64,000 nucleotides of DNA. Source: Spirosoma sp. KUDC1026 (GTDB taxonomy: Bacteria; Bacteroidota; Bacteroidia; Cytophagales; Spirosomataceae). The notes below the pieces were generated by a model. It did no database searches. It was not told the DNA's origin and was given only the letters and a program-made list of their open reading frames with translations. A program made the translations under genes and the position numbers. Of this stretch, positions 54,696 to 62,592 are shown piece after piece. The DNA is taken from assembly GCF_013375035.1 (NCBI RefSeq), contig NZ_CP056032.1:4586001-4650000 (forward strand), in the 5' to 3' direction. Each line of letters starts with the position of its first letter. The first letter of the stretch is position 1.

Positions 54696-55430
54696 ATGAA
54701 CCTACGTAAAAATTTCGGGCTACTAATTCTTGGTATGTGTTTTCTGATAGCATGCGTTTTCTACTGGCGAAGTGAAACTGTTAGCCTTTCGTCAACCGTA
54801 AACTTGGGGCAATATTCAAATGAACAACTCTCGTATTTTTCGGATGTAGCTTTCGGGTATCCAGACAAGATCAAGAAATGGGACGAGAAAATAGCCGTCA
54901 CGATTGTTGGCGCTTGTAGCGAAGCTGACAGGCTGGAAGTACAAACTATTGTGCGGGAAATAGCAGCCATAATAGGTAATGATAAAATAGAATTAGTATC
55001 AGACCAGGCTAATGTATTTGTCTATTTCCCGACTTTACAGCAGGATTTCGAAAGAGAAAAGCAGGGAACATTGGGTATCGATGTCAATGGATTTATGTAT
55101 CCCACGTTTTCATTTTCAGATCGCCTAACTAAGGTTAAATTGTATGTAAGTCCAGCGTTAAAAGGAAGATACAGAGGCAGGGTTTTACGCCACGAATTCT
55201 GTCATGCGTTAGGTCTGTCGGGACATTCAAAAAAAGTATACAAGGAAGATCATCTGCTCGCAGTACGTTTTTATGGTAGTCTTGAAGAGGCAGAAGAAGT
55301 AGATTCAACCCCGGCAGTAATACCAGAGGCTGATATAAAGGCAATTAAATTGCTATACGACAACTCAATACCAAACGGATTAAAGAGGTCCACCTTCCTG
55401 CAACACCTGAAGAAGAGAAAAATCTTATGA
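54696..55430 (+). CDS. Zinc metalloprotease lipoprotein (DUF2927/matrixin-like)
   Basis: 244 residues. Lipoprotein signal with lipobox LIAC (C20). The zinc-binding motif HEFCHALGLSGH spans 166-177 (HExxHxxGxxxH, metzincin type), with the catalytic glutamate E167. DUF2927-type proteins share a similar lipoprotein-plus-metzincin layout. The gene is more AT-rich than its flanks and is exactly placed between the two beta-lactamase remnants, suggesting a foreign gene carried in. Substrate unknown. Confidence 0.75.
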   Translation: MNLRKNFGLLILGMCFLIACVFYWRSETVSLSSTVNLGQYSNEQLSYFSDVAFGYPDKIKKWDEKIAVTIVGACSEADRLEVQTIVREIAAIIGNDKIELVSDQANVFVYFPTLQQDFEREKQGTLGIDVNGFMYPTFSFSDRLTKVKLYVSPALKGRYRGRVLRHEFCHALGLSGHSKKVYKEDHLLAVRFYGSLEEAEEVDSTPAVIPEADIKAIKLLYDNSIPNGLKRSTFLQHLKKRKIL

Positions 55431-55590
55431 TAAATCGGCCCTGTCGAAAAGGCGCGGTGACGTTGCCATCGTTTACGCCCGGCAGCCGTTTCTGCTGTCA
55501 GCTTTCGTACAGGGAACTTCGACACCCGACGCCGAACGGATTATTAGCGAACTGGCGCTCATTTGCTATACTTATTTTTCCCGTCCATGA
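55429..55590 (+). pseudogene. C-terminal remnant of a beta-lactamase-like enzyme
   Basis: Open frame without a start: DKSALSKRRGDVAIVYARQ then PFLLSAFVQGTSTPDAERIISELALICYTYF. This resembles the last strands and final helix of class A beta-lactamases (GDVAIVY.... then F.QG then a C-terminal helix). Its stop TGA (55588-55590) overlaps the ATG of the downstream DNA glycosylase (55587), the ATGA junction of a normal operon. Together with the N-terminal piece at 54389 it looks like one gene cut in two. Confidence 0.55.
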
Positions 55591-56285
55591 CTACTTTCGC
55601 AGACCACGCCATTGCGTATTATAACTCGCTCGTGGCTCCTACTACACTACCGCCGGGCGTGGGCGTAATGAACCCCTACGAAACGCCTACCGTCCGGCAG
55701 ATCGTCGACGCGTTTTATACGAGGTTTTACTCCGATACGAATCCGCGCGTTTTTGTGCTGGGAATCAACCCCGGTCGGTTCGGGGCGGGCGTTACGGGCA
55801 TTTCGTTTACCACACCCCAGAACCTGCGTCGGTACTGTGGCATTGAGAATGACCTACGCGACACACCAGAGTTATCGAGCCGGTTTATTTACCAGACCAT
55901 CGAAGCGCTGGGTGGTGCGCAGGAGTTTTACGGACGTTTTTTTCTGACATCACTCTTTCCACTGGCGCTGACGAAAGAGGGCCGCAACGGCGGACCGAAG
56001 AACTACAATTTCTACGATGACCGCTTAACAACCCAGACGCTCTGGCCAGCCATTACCGAAACCGTTCGGACACAGCTCACGTTTGGCGCCGATCGGCGGG
56101 TAGCGGTTTGCCTGGGCCGGAAGAATGAAACGTATTTAAAACGGCTCAACGACCAACAGGGCTTTTTCGGTCGAATCGTTACGCTCGATCATCCGCGGTA
56201 TATTCTCCAGTACAAAAGCAAAGACGTACCGCTTTACCTCGAACGCTACATCCAGACATTGCACGATTGCCTGGAACAGGTATGA
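55587..56285 (+). CDS. Uracil-DNA glycosylase family protein, SMUG2/DUF4918-like
   Basis: 232 residues from the ATG at 55587 (MTTFADHAIAYYNSL), which overlaps the beta-lactamase remnant stop. Signature segments: RVFVLGINPGRFGAGVTGISFTTPQNLRRYCGI (GINPG water-activating loop), NGGPKNYNFYD, and the DHPRYILQYK end with its conserved histidine. Predicted to excise uracil or 5-hydroxymethyluracil from DNA. Nothing nearby belongs to DNA repair. Confidence 0.85.
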   Translation: MTTFADHAIAYYNSLVAPTTLPPGVGVMNPYETPTVRQIVDAFYTRFYSDTNPRVFVLGINPGRFGAGVTGISFTTPQNLRRYCGIENDLRDTPELSSRFIYQTIEALGGAQEFYGRFFLTSLFPLALTKEGRNGGPKNYNFYDDRLTTQTLWPAITETVRTQLTFGADRRVAVCLGRKNETYLKRLNDQQGFFGRIVTLDHPRYILQYKSKDVPLYLERYIQTLHDCLEQV

Positions 56286-56451
56286 AAAATGACTTGCAGC
56301 CAAACGGCATGTTAGTCAGTATGATACCAGCTAGCGAACGAGTTTACGACCTGTTTTTCGTAGGTCAGATTCGATGTTGACAGAGAGAGTGCCCTACGCA
56401 CTGTGCTTCTATTGAGTCACCGCACATTCATTCCGTTTTGGAAACAGGCAC

Positions 56452-56483
56452 AAAAAAACCGGCTCAACTGGAGCCGGTTTTTT
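56452..56483 (-). terminator. Bidirectional terminator between glycosylase and lipocalin genes
   Basis: A-tract, CCGGCTC / GAGCCGG arms with an AACTG loop, then T-tract. Usable on both strands. Confidence 0.8.
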
Positions 56484-56498
56484 ATCGAGCCAGGTTGA

Positions 56499-57014
56499 TT
56501 AAACCCGCGTCAAAGTCATAGTTGCCGTTGTAGTTGCTTTGCTTCCATCTAATTTTTCGTATTCCTGCGGAGCCGACCAGGTCATAGTATTGCCATTAAT
56601 TGTTACGTCATAGGTTACAGTAGTACCATCACCATTGGTAAGCGTTAGCTTATTACCATCCAGTACCCATTTAGATGAGTCATCAATCGGCACGGTATTA
56701 TCGAGATCGTCTGTCGCATCCTGGCAGGCAGGCGGATTGTTGAGCGATGTAGAACCGTTACTATTGAATGTAAACACTAAACTATTCAGACAATCACCAG
56801 CTCCAAAGTCAAGCAGCCATTGATAATAGTCGCCAATTTCTCCAAAGATTCCCGTATCCAAAGCAGGGGAGAACTTTAGGCCGGTTAATTTCCAATTTCC
56901 TTCAACGGTGGCCGGGGTAACGTCGTCATTACCTTTTTTGCAGCTGCTAACAAATAACGGCATCGTCAAAAGAAGAACCCAAAGGGTCAAACGAGTGGTG
57001 GTGAATCTAATCAT
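56499..57014 (-). CDS. Lipocalin-like lipoprotein
   Basis: 171 residues. Lipoprotein signal with cysteine 25 (LWVLLLTMPLFVSSCKKGND). After it, VEGNWKLTGLKFSPAL, the N-terminal GNW strand common in Bacteroidota lipocalin-like domains, then WVLDGNKLTLTNGDGTTVTYDVTINGNTMTW and a final MTLTRV strand. Probably outer-membrane-anchored and of unknown ligand. Stand-alone with a terminator downstream. Confidence 0.8.
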   Translation of the reverse strand: MIRFTTTRLTLWVLLLTMPLFVSSCKKGNDDVTPATVEGNWKLTGLKFSPALDTGIFGEIGDYYQWLLDFGAGDCLNSLVFTFNSNGSTSLNNPPACQDATDDLDNTVPIDDSSKWVLDGNKLTLTNGDGTTVTYDVTINGNTMTWSAPQEYEKLDGSKATTTATMTLTRV

Positions 57015-57174
57015 GGTGTATGTAAATTGATTAAAATGGCTTTAAAAGTAGCAAACACATGAAAACAATCAACTATGTAGTTACTAACTGGCCTTCATAA
57101 TACACTGAACGAAGCGTCAAAAAGTAAAATCCAGAAAGAAAGCGCTTCTTTTGTTGTCCTAACCCTCATGTCTC

Positions 57175-58527
57175 ATGGTTCGCATTCAGTTGCTCGTTAT
57201 CTATCTGGTTTTCCTTGCCCTCACCTCCTCTGCTCAAACAACTTATCAGCCAGCCCCCGAAAACCTGGCGGCTCGTAAAGCTTTTCAGGACGATAAATTT
57301 GGGTTGTTCATTCACTGGGGAGTGTACAGTATTTTGGGCGACGGTGAATGGGCCATGAATAATCGTAGCATCCCCGTCAAGGATTATGAACGACTAGCAA
57401 CGTTCTTCAACCCAACAGAATTTGACGCGAAAGCCTGGGTGTCGATGGCGAAGAACGCCGGGATGAAATACATCACCGTTACCAGCAAACACCACGATGG
57501 TTTTGCGATGTACGACTCTAAAGTTTCTGATTATGACATAATGGATCGTACACCGTATAAAAAAGACGTGTTGAAAGCGCTGGCCGACGAGTGCCGGGCG
57601 CAGGGCATCAAGTTGTTCTTTTATCACTCCCACCTCGACTGGCACCACCCGGATTATTACCCACGCGGGCGTACGGGTCAGAACCTGGGCCGGCCCGAAT
57701 CCGGTACTTTTGAGAAGTACCTGACCTACATGGACACGCAGTTAACCGAGCTGCTGACCAACTACGGCCCAATTGGCGGCATCTGGTTTGACGGCTGGTG
57801 GGATCAGACTTCGAAAGCGAACGGCGAATTGATCAAACCCAACATCGACTGGCACCTCGACCGGACATACAGTCTGATTCATAAACTACAGCCAGCCGCG
57901 CTGATTGGCAATAATCACCACGTAACGCCCCTGCCCGGCGAAGACTTTCAGATGTTCGAGAAAGACCTTCCCGGCGCGAAAACAACCGGTTTCAATGTCG
58001 AGCAGACCATTAGCCAGTTACCCCTCGAAACCTGCGAAACAATGAACGGGAACTGGGGCTTCAACATCAAAGATTCCCGCTATAAAAGCGCGAAGGAATT
58101 GATTCGTTATCTGGTAAAAGCCGCGGGCAACAACGCGAACTTCCTCCTGAACGTCGGCCCCATGCCGAACGGGAAAATCCAGCCTGAGTTCGTTACTACC
58201 CTGGCCGAGATGGGGCAGTGGATGCAGCAGAACGGCGAAACGGTTTACGGTACCCGCGGTGGCCCGATCAGCGCCCACGACTGGGGCGTTACGACAGCTA
58301 AAGGAAACAAAGTCTATGTCCACATCATAGACTGGCCCGACCGTCAGCTTAGCCTACCTGCCCTGTCCGGCAAAATCCGCTCGGCCAAACTCTTCTCCGA
58401 CAAAAGTCCGGTGAAAATCAGCCAGTCGCCGGAGGGCGTTATCCTGACGCTGGCCGGTGCCCCATCTCCCGACGCCATCGATACAATTATTGAACTGGAG
58501 ATGGCTGGGGAGACTGTGAAGAAATAG
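57175..58527 (+). CDS. Alpha-L-fucosidase (GH29), secreted
   Basis: 450 residues, signal peptide MVRIQLLVIYLVFLALTSSAQ. GH29 landmarks: FGLFIHWGVYSILGDGEW, TSKHHDGFAMYDSK, and the probable nucleophile D206 in GPIGGIWFDGWWD; NNANFLLNVGPMPNGKIQ near the end of the catalytic domain. It removes alpha-linked L-fucose from glycans. Two sulfatases and a SusC/SusD pair lie about 8-17 kb away on the other strand, so a sulfated fucose-containing substrate is possible (inference). Confidence 0.93.
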   Translation: MVRIQLLVIYLVFLALTSSAQTTYQPAPENLAARKAFQDDKFGLFIHWGVYSILGDGEWAMNNRSIPVKDYERLATFFNPTEFDAKAWVSMAKNAGMKYITVTSKHHDGFAMYDSKVSDYDIMDRTPYKKDVLKALADECRAQGIKLFFYHSHLDWHHPDYYPRGRTGQNLGRPESGTFEKYLTYMDTQLTELLTNYGPIGGIWFDGWWDQTSKANGELIKPNIDWHLDRTYSLIHKLQPAALIGNNHHVTPLPGEDFQMFEKDLPGAKTTGFNVEQTISQLPLETCETMNGNWGFNIKDSRYKSAKELIRYLVKAAGNNANFLLNVGPMPNGKIQPEFVTTLAEMGQWMQQNGETVYGTRGGPISAHDWGVTTAKGNKVYVHIIDWPDRQLSLPALSGKIRSAKLFSDKSPVKISQSPEGVILTLAGAPSPDAIDTIIELEMAGETVKK

Positions 58528-58567
58528 AAATTAAGGTCTCTTTTTGGACCGAAATAGTTTCATTTCC

Positions 58568-58610
58568 TGAACAGGTGCATATAATTTTACGGATTATATG
58601 CACCTGTTCA
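58568..58610 (+). terminator. Hairpin after the fucosidase gene
   Basis: Perfect arms TGAACAGGTGCATATA and TATATGCACCTGTTCA with an 11-base loop, ending eight bases before the next start codon. Ends fucosidase transcripts or folds in the leader of the next gene. Confidence 0.65.
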
Positions 58611-58617
58611 TTTGTTT

Positions 58618-60975
58618 ATGAAGCACCTGTTTACCCTCTTTTTCTCTTTCCTCTTTTTTTTCTTTTCCCACGCTCAATCCGTCGTTTACGTTACGCAAAA
58701 TGGCTCCGGCAATCAGTCGGGCGGCTCCTGGAGCGACGCTCTGCCCGGCCCCCAACTTCAGACTCGTTTAGCTTCGGCAGCCGCCGGAACTCAGTTCTGG
58801 CTTGCTTCGGGAACCTACAAACCAACCACCGGAACAGATCGCTCGATCAGCTTTTCAATCCCCTCGGGTGTTCAGGTTTATGGCGGTTTTGCGGGCAGTG
58901 AGGCCAGTCTGGCCAACCGGACGCTCACCAGTCCCTCCAGCACTACGTTGTCGGGAGACATTGGTTCGGCCAATGACAACAGTGACAATACGTACCATGT
59001 TGTTCGTATGACGAACGTATCAGCAAGCACGCGCCTGGATGGTTTGATAATTACAGGGGGGAATGCTAATGTTTCTAGTATGAGCGAAGAGAGCGTGGGG
59101 GGAGGTATTTATCACAGAAACAATCAAAGTAGTGTTGAAAGCTCTTCAGTAATTACCAACTGCTATATTATTAATAATAGAGCAGGTTACGGTGGTGGTG
59201 TAGAAAACAATGGCACTTCTAATGCTCAAGGAAATTTAACTTTTACTAATTGTACATTCAAAAACAATTCAGCTACGGGAGGTGATGGAGGAGCTTTACA
59301 CTCTATAACAGGCAATGGCCGTTTGGCCGTAAGGTTGGAGAATTGCCTATTTGAAAACAACACTGCCCCTTTTCATAATGGTGGTGCTATTGCCAGTATG
59401 GGTAGTAACGATGCAAAGGGTATAGTTAACACAATACTCAAGAATTGTACGTTCACCCAAAATAGCGCCAAAAGTGGCGGAGCTATTCTGTTGGCAGGTT
59501 TCTTCGGTCAGTCAACTGCACTGATTAGTGGTTGTACATTTTACCGAAACGCAGCTCAATATAATGGTGGAGCTATTATCAGTGTTGGCTACTATGGTGG
59601 TATAGCCAATTCAAAACTCGAAAACTGTCTATTTGCTTTCAACTCAGCTTCTACGGGCGGAGCAATTAATAGTGATGGTGATCATGGTATTTGTAATGCT
59701 GAATTAAAGAATTGTACAATAGCTTATAATTACCTCGTCTTGCCAGATAATAATGTTGACAATGGCAGTGGAGCTTTGAGTAATGCTAACTCATCCGGCA
59801 CCTGTTCATCAAAGCTTACGAACTGCTTACTCTGGGAAAATAGCACTCGCTATGCACTAAACCGTACTGGTATACTAAATGAAGGAACCGTTACTGTAAC
59901 TGTAAACTACTCCAACATCCAAGGCGGCTTTGCTGGTACGGGAAATATAGACGCTGACCCACAGTTTGTGGACGCGGCCAATGGCGATTACCGACTAAAA
60001 GCGGGCAGCCCCGCCATTAACGCTGGTGATCCGGGCAGTACCGCTACTACTGTATCGGATAAAGATCTGGCGGGGAATCCACGTATCGCGCAGGACCGCA
60101 TCGATATGGGGGCGTATGAGTTTCAGGTTACTTCTCAGAACAACGCCGACCTGAGCCTGAACTTACGCGTTAATAGCCGGACGAGTAATCTTAACCAGCC
60201 CGTTACGTATCGCCTGACAGTCACCAATGAAGGCCCCACCACCGCCACTAACGTCGTCTGGCAGAACCGCCTACCCGATAATCTGGTGTATGTAGGAGGT
60301 AGTAATCTCTCACTCAATAATGGCGTGCTCAGTGGTCAACTGGCATCACTGGCAGCGGGTACCTCCACTACGTTTACCTATCAGTTGCAGCCTAGTCAAC
60401 CGGGGCAGTACCGTAACGCAGCCCAGATCATTGCGGCAGACCAACCTGATCCGGATAGCCAGCCGAACTCCGGTACGGGCGATGGTCAGGATGATACGTC
60501 GATGGACGATTTCCGGGCAGGCGGTGGCACCGCTGTGTACGCTTCGGCCAATCCGAATCAGACCCCGTTGCCCAACGTTCAATCTAACCAGCCCACGTCT
60601 GATCCCGCCAAAGCCGATTTGAGCCTGACGATGTTTGTGTCGAACCGGACGCCAAAAGTTGGCGAAGTCATCACCGTTTCGATTATCGTTAGCAACGCGG
60701 GCGGGCTTCCGGCTACTGGTGTTACGGTTCAACTGATCCTGCCAAACGGCGTAACGTTCGTTTCGGGCAGCGAGGTTAGTCAGTTCGGTACTCTTGGCGT
60801 GAACGCATCGGTAACACGCACACTACAGGTACGAATCGCTGGCGAGGGCCCTGTAACGCTGCGAGCAGAACTATCAAACAGCGATCAGCCCGACCCCGAC
60901 AGTCGCCCCAACTCGGGACCCGATGGCGAGGACGACACAGCCACCGTTGACCTGCGCGTACAACCTGCTCTGTAA
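58618..60975 (+). CDS. Large surface protein: beta-helix (choice-of-anchor Q) plus DUF11 repeats
   Basis: 785 residues from the ATG at 58618; signal peptide MKHLFTLFFSFLFFFFSHAQ. Residues about 20-500 have the right-handed beta-helix pattern (VYVTQNGSGNQSGGSWSDAL start; repeated ENCLFENN, KNCTFTQN, SGCTFYRN, ENCLFAFN, KNCTIAYN strands, closing with YRLKAGSPAINAGDPG). Residues about 500-780 hold two DUF11-type repeats (NADLSLNLRVNSRTSNLNQPVTYRLTVTNEGPTTATNVVWQNRLP and KADLSLTMFVSNRTPKVGE...). It is probably cell-surface or secreted. The central part is more AT-rich than both ends. Role unknown; adhesion or carbohydrate binding is a guess. Confidence 0.85.
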   Translation: MKHLFTLFFSFLFFFFSHAQSVVYVTQNGSGNQSGGSWSDALPGPQLQTRLASAAAGTQFWLASGTYKPTTGTDRSISFSIPSGVQVYGGFAGSEASLANRTLTSPSSTTLSGDIGSANDNSDNTYHVVRMTNVSASTRLDGLIITGGNANVSSMSEESVGGGIYHRNNQSSVESSSVITNCYIINNRAGYGGGVENNGTSNAQGNLTFTNCTFKNNSATGGDGGALHSITGNGRLAVRLENCLFENNTAPFHNGGAIASMGSNDAKGIVNTILKNCTFTQNSAKSGGAILLAGFFGQSTALISGCTFYRNAAQYNGGAIISVGYYGGIANSKLENCLFAFNSASTGGAINSDGDHGICNAELKNCTIAYNYLVLPDNNVDNGSGALSNANSSGTCSSKLTNCLLWENSTRYALNRTGILNEGTVTVTVNYSNIQGGFAGTGNIDADPQFVDAANGDYRLKAGSPAINAGDPGSTATTVSDKDLAGNPRIAQDRIDMGAYEFQVTSQNNADLSLNLRVNSRTSNLNQPVTYRLTVTNEGPTTATNVVWQNRLPDNLVYVGGSNLSLNNGVLSGQLASLAAGTSTTFTYQLQPSQPGQYRNAAQIIAADQPDPDSQPNSGTGDGQDDTSMDDFRAGGGTAVYASANPNQTPLPNVQSNQPTSDPAKADLSLTMFVSNRTPKVGEVITVSIIVSNAGGLPATGVTVQLILPNGVTFVSGSEVSQFGTLGVNASVTRTLQVRIAGEGPVTLRAELSNSDQPDPDSRPNSGPDGEDDTATVDLRVQPAL

Positions 60976-60994
60976 TCCTTCGTTGACTCACTAG

Positions 60995-61035
60995 AACGGC
61001 GCAAGATGGCTCTCAAACAGCCATCTTGCGCCGTT
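60995..61035 (+). terminator. Terminator after the beta-helix gene
   Basis: Perfect 17-base arms AACGGCGCAAGATGGCT and AGCCATCTTGCGCCGTT with a seven-base loop, T-rich end. Confidence 0.8.
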
Positions 61036-61071
61036 TCTTGTTTACTGGTTGTATTTACTGCTTTATAGGAT

Positions 61072-61893
61072 ATGCTAACCCGCCTGATTCCTTCTACCAA
61101 AGAAGCCTTACCCGTTGTGGGACTGGGCACTTGGCAAACATTTGACGCGGCTACACCCGCCGAAAAAGAACCGCTGAAACAGGTTTTACAAACGCTGCAT
61201 CAGTCTGGCGGTACGTTGATTGATAGCTCGCCTATGTATGGTCGCTCCGAAGCCGTAGTTGGTGAATTGACCGATGGGTCAGGGTTAGACAACCAGTTTT
61301 TCTACGCCACTAAAGTCTGGACGCGGGGCCGGGAAGCTGGTATTCAGCAGATGAACGAGTCGTTTAAACTGATGCGCCGGTCAAAGATGGACCTCATGCA
61401 GATTCATAACCTCGTCGACTGGAAAACGCATCTGGCTACGCTGAACGACTGGAAAGCCGCCGGTAAGATTCGATACATCGGTATTACGCATTATACAGAC
61501 TCCATGCACGACGAGCTGGAGCAGATTCTGTCGAAGACACCCATTGATTTTGTCCAGTTCAATTATTCCATTGTTTCCCGCAATGCCGAGAAACGGCTGT
61601 TACCTGCAGCCGCCGATCATGGTGTTGCCACGCTGATTAACCGTCCTCTGGGCGAAGGTGGTCTGTTTGCCAAAGTGCGCGGAAAGTCACTTCCCGACTG
61701 GGCGAAGGAATACGCCGTTGAGAGTTGGGGGCAGTTCTTTCTCAAGTTTCTCATTTCGCACCCGGCCGTTACGTGCGTCATTCCCGGTACCAGCAAACCC
61801 AACCACATGGCCGACAACGCCCGGGCGGGTATTGGCCCCCTACCCGACGTAAAAACGCGGGAGAAAATGGCGGGGGTAATAGCCGCCCTGTGA
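61072..61893 (+). CDS. Aldo/keto reductase
   Basis: 273 residues with the TIM-barrel AKR layout: LPVVGLGTWQTFD, the active-site tyrosine region GTLIDSSPMYGRSEAVVGEL, FYATKVW, QIHNLVDWKTHLATLNDWKAAGKIRYIGIT, and DFVQFNYSIVSRNAEKRLLP, with the cofactor-binding end VIPGTSKPNHMADNARA. NADPH-dependent oxidoreductase, substrate unknown. No Tat or Sec signal. Independent unit between two terminators/gaps. Confidence 0.9.
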   Translation: MLTRLIPSTKEALPVVGLGTWQTFDAATPAEKEPLKQVLQTLHQSGGTLIDSSPMYGRSEAVVGELTDGSGLDNQFFYATKVWTRGREAGIQQMNESFKLMRRSKMDLMQIHNLVDWKTHLATLNDWKAAGKIRYIGITHYTDSMHDELEQILSKTPIDFVQFNYSIVSRNAEKRLLPAAADHGVATLINRPLGEGGLFAKVRGKSLPDWAKEYAVESWGQFFLKFLISHPAVTCVIPGTSKPNHMADNARAGIGPLPDVKTREKMAGVIAAL

Positions 61894-62006
61894 GTACGCT
61901 AGTAGGCAGATCAACAGGAGTCTGAAACGGCTTCAACCAGATAATTAGATAAATAAACCTTCTGGCTCAAAGTTGGTAATTACAGAAAACAAACTGCTCA
62001 ACGACC

Positions 62007-62519
62007 ATGAAAACTCCTGAAATACTCGACAAACTGAACGTATTTGATCGTGAAGCCGCTCCAGTTGAAAAACTGGGTAAAGCAGTGGGTATCGGCCTGT
62101 TAGCTGGCCTGGCCGGAACAGTCGCGATCACCATCTCGCAGGCGATCGAGATGAAAATTACGGGCCGTGAACCCAGCAGTACGCCAGTCGATGCCGCTTC
62201 CAAAGTATTCGACACGAATCTGGCGAAAGAAGCCAATACGGATAAACAAATAGCCTCGCAGGGGGTCCACTGGGCCTACGGGACCAGTTGGGGTCTGGCG
62301 CGGGCTGTGCTGGGGCTGGCAGGCGTAACGGGAGCGCCAGCGACACTGGCTCATTTTGCCGCCGTCTGGGGGGCCGAACTGGTTATGCTGCCCAGCCTAA
62401 AACTGGCCCCACCCATCACCGAAGAAGAGCCAAAGGCAATTGGTATTGATGTCGTCCACCACGCCGTTTATGCATTGGCCGCCGGCCTGGTGTACGATGC
62501 TTTCGACAAATCGAAATAA
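62007..62519 (+). CDS. Hypothetical small membrane protein
   Basis: 170 residues with two or three glycine-rich hydrophobic stretches (GIGLLAGLAGTVAITISQAIEM; LARAVLGLAGVTGAPATLAHFAAVWGAELVML; VHHAVYALAAGLVYDAF) separated by charged loops. I do not recognise a named family; the pattern recalls DUF1440/YagU-type inner-membrane proteins. It ends two bases before a long inverted repeat. Confidence 0.7.
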   Translation: MKTPEILDKLNVFDREAAPVEKLGKAVGIGLLAGLAGTVAITISQAIEMKITGREPSSTPVDAASKVFDTNLAKEANTDKQIASQGVHWAYGTSWGLARAVLGLAGVTGAPATLAHFAAVWGAELVMLPSLKLAPPITEEEPKAIGIDVVHHAVYALAAGLVYDAFDKSK

Positions 62520-62524
62520 TTTTT

Positions 62525-62587
62525 TGACAGGATGAACAGGATTGGCAGGATTTGATTTTTATCCTACCAATCCTGTTCATCCTGTCA
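62525..62587. repeat. GACAGGAT-type inverted repeat before the NAD+ synthetase gene
   Basis: Arms start TGACAGGATGAACAGGATT and end AATCCTGTTCATCCTGTCA, 27 bases each with one mismatch, around a nine-base loop. Lies between the membrane protein gene and the convergent nadE gene. Same word family as the repeats flanking the GxxExxY gene. Confidence 0.85.
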
Positions 62588-62592
62588 GAAAA

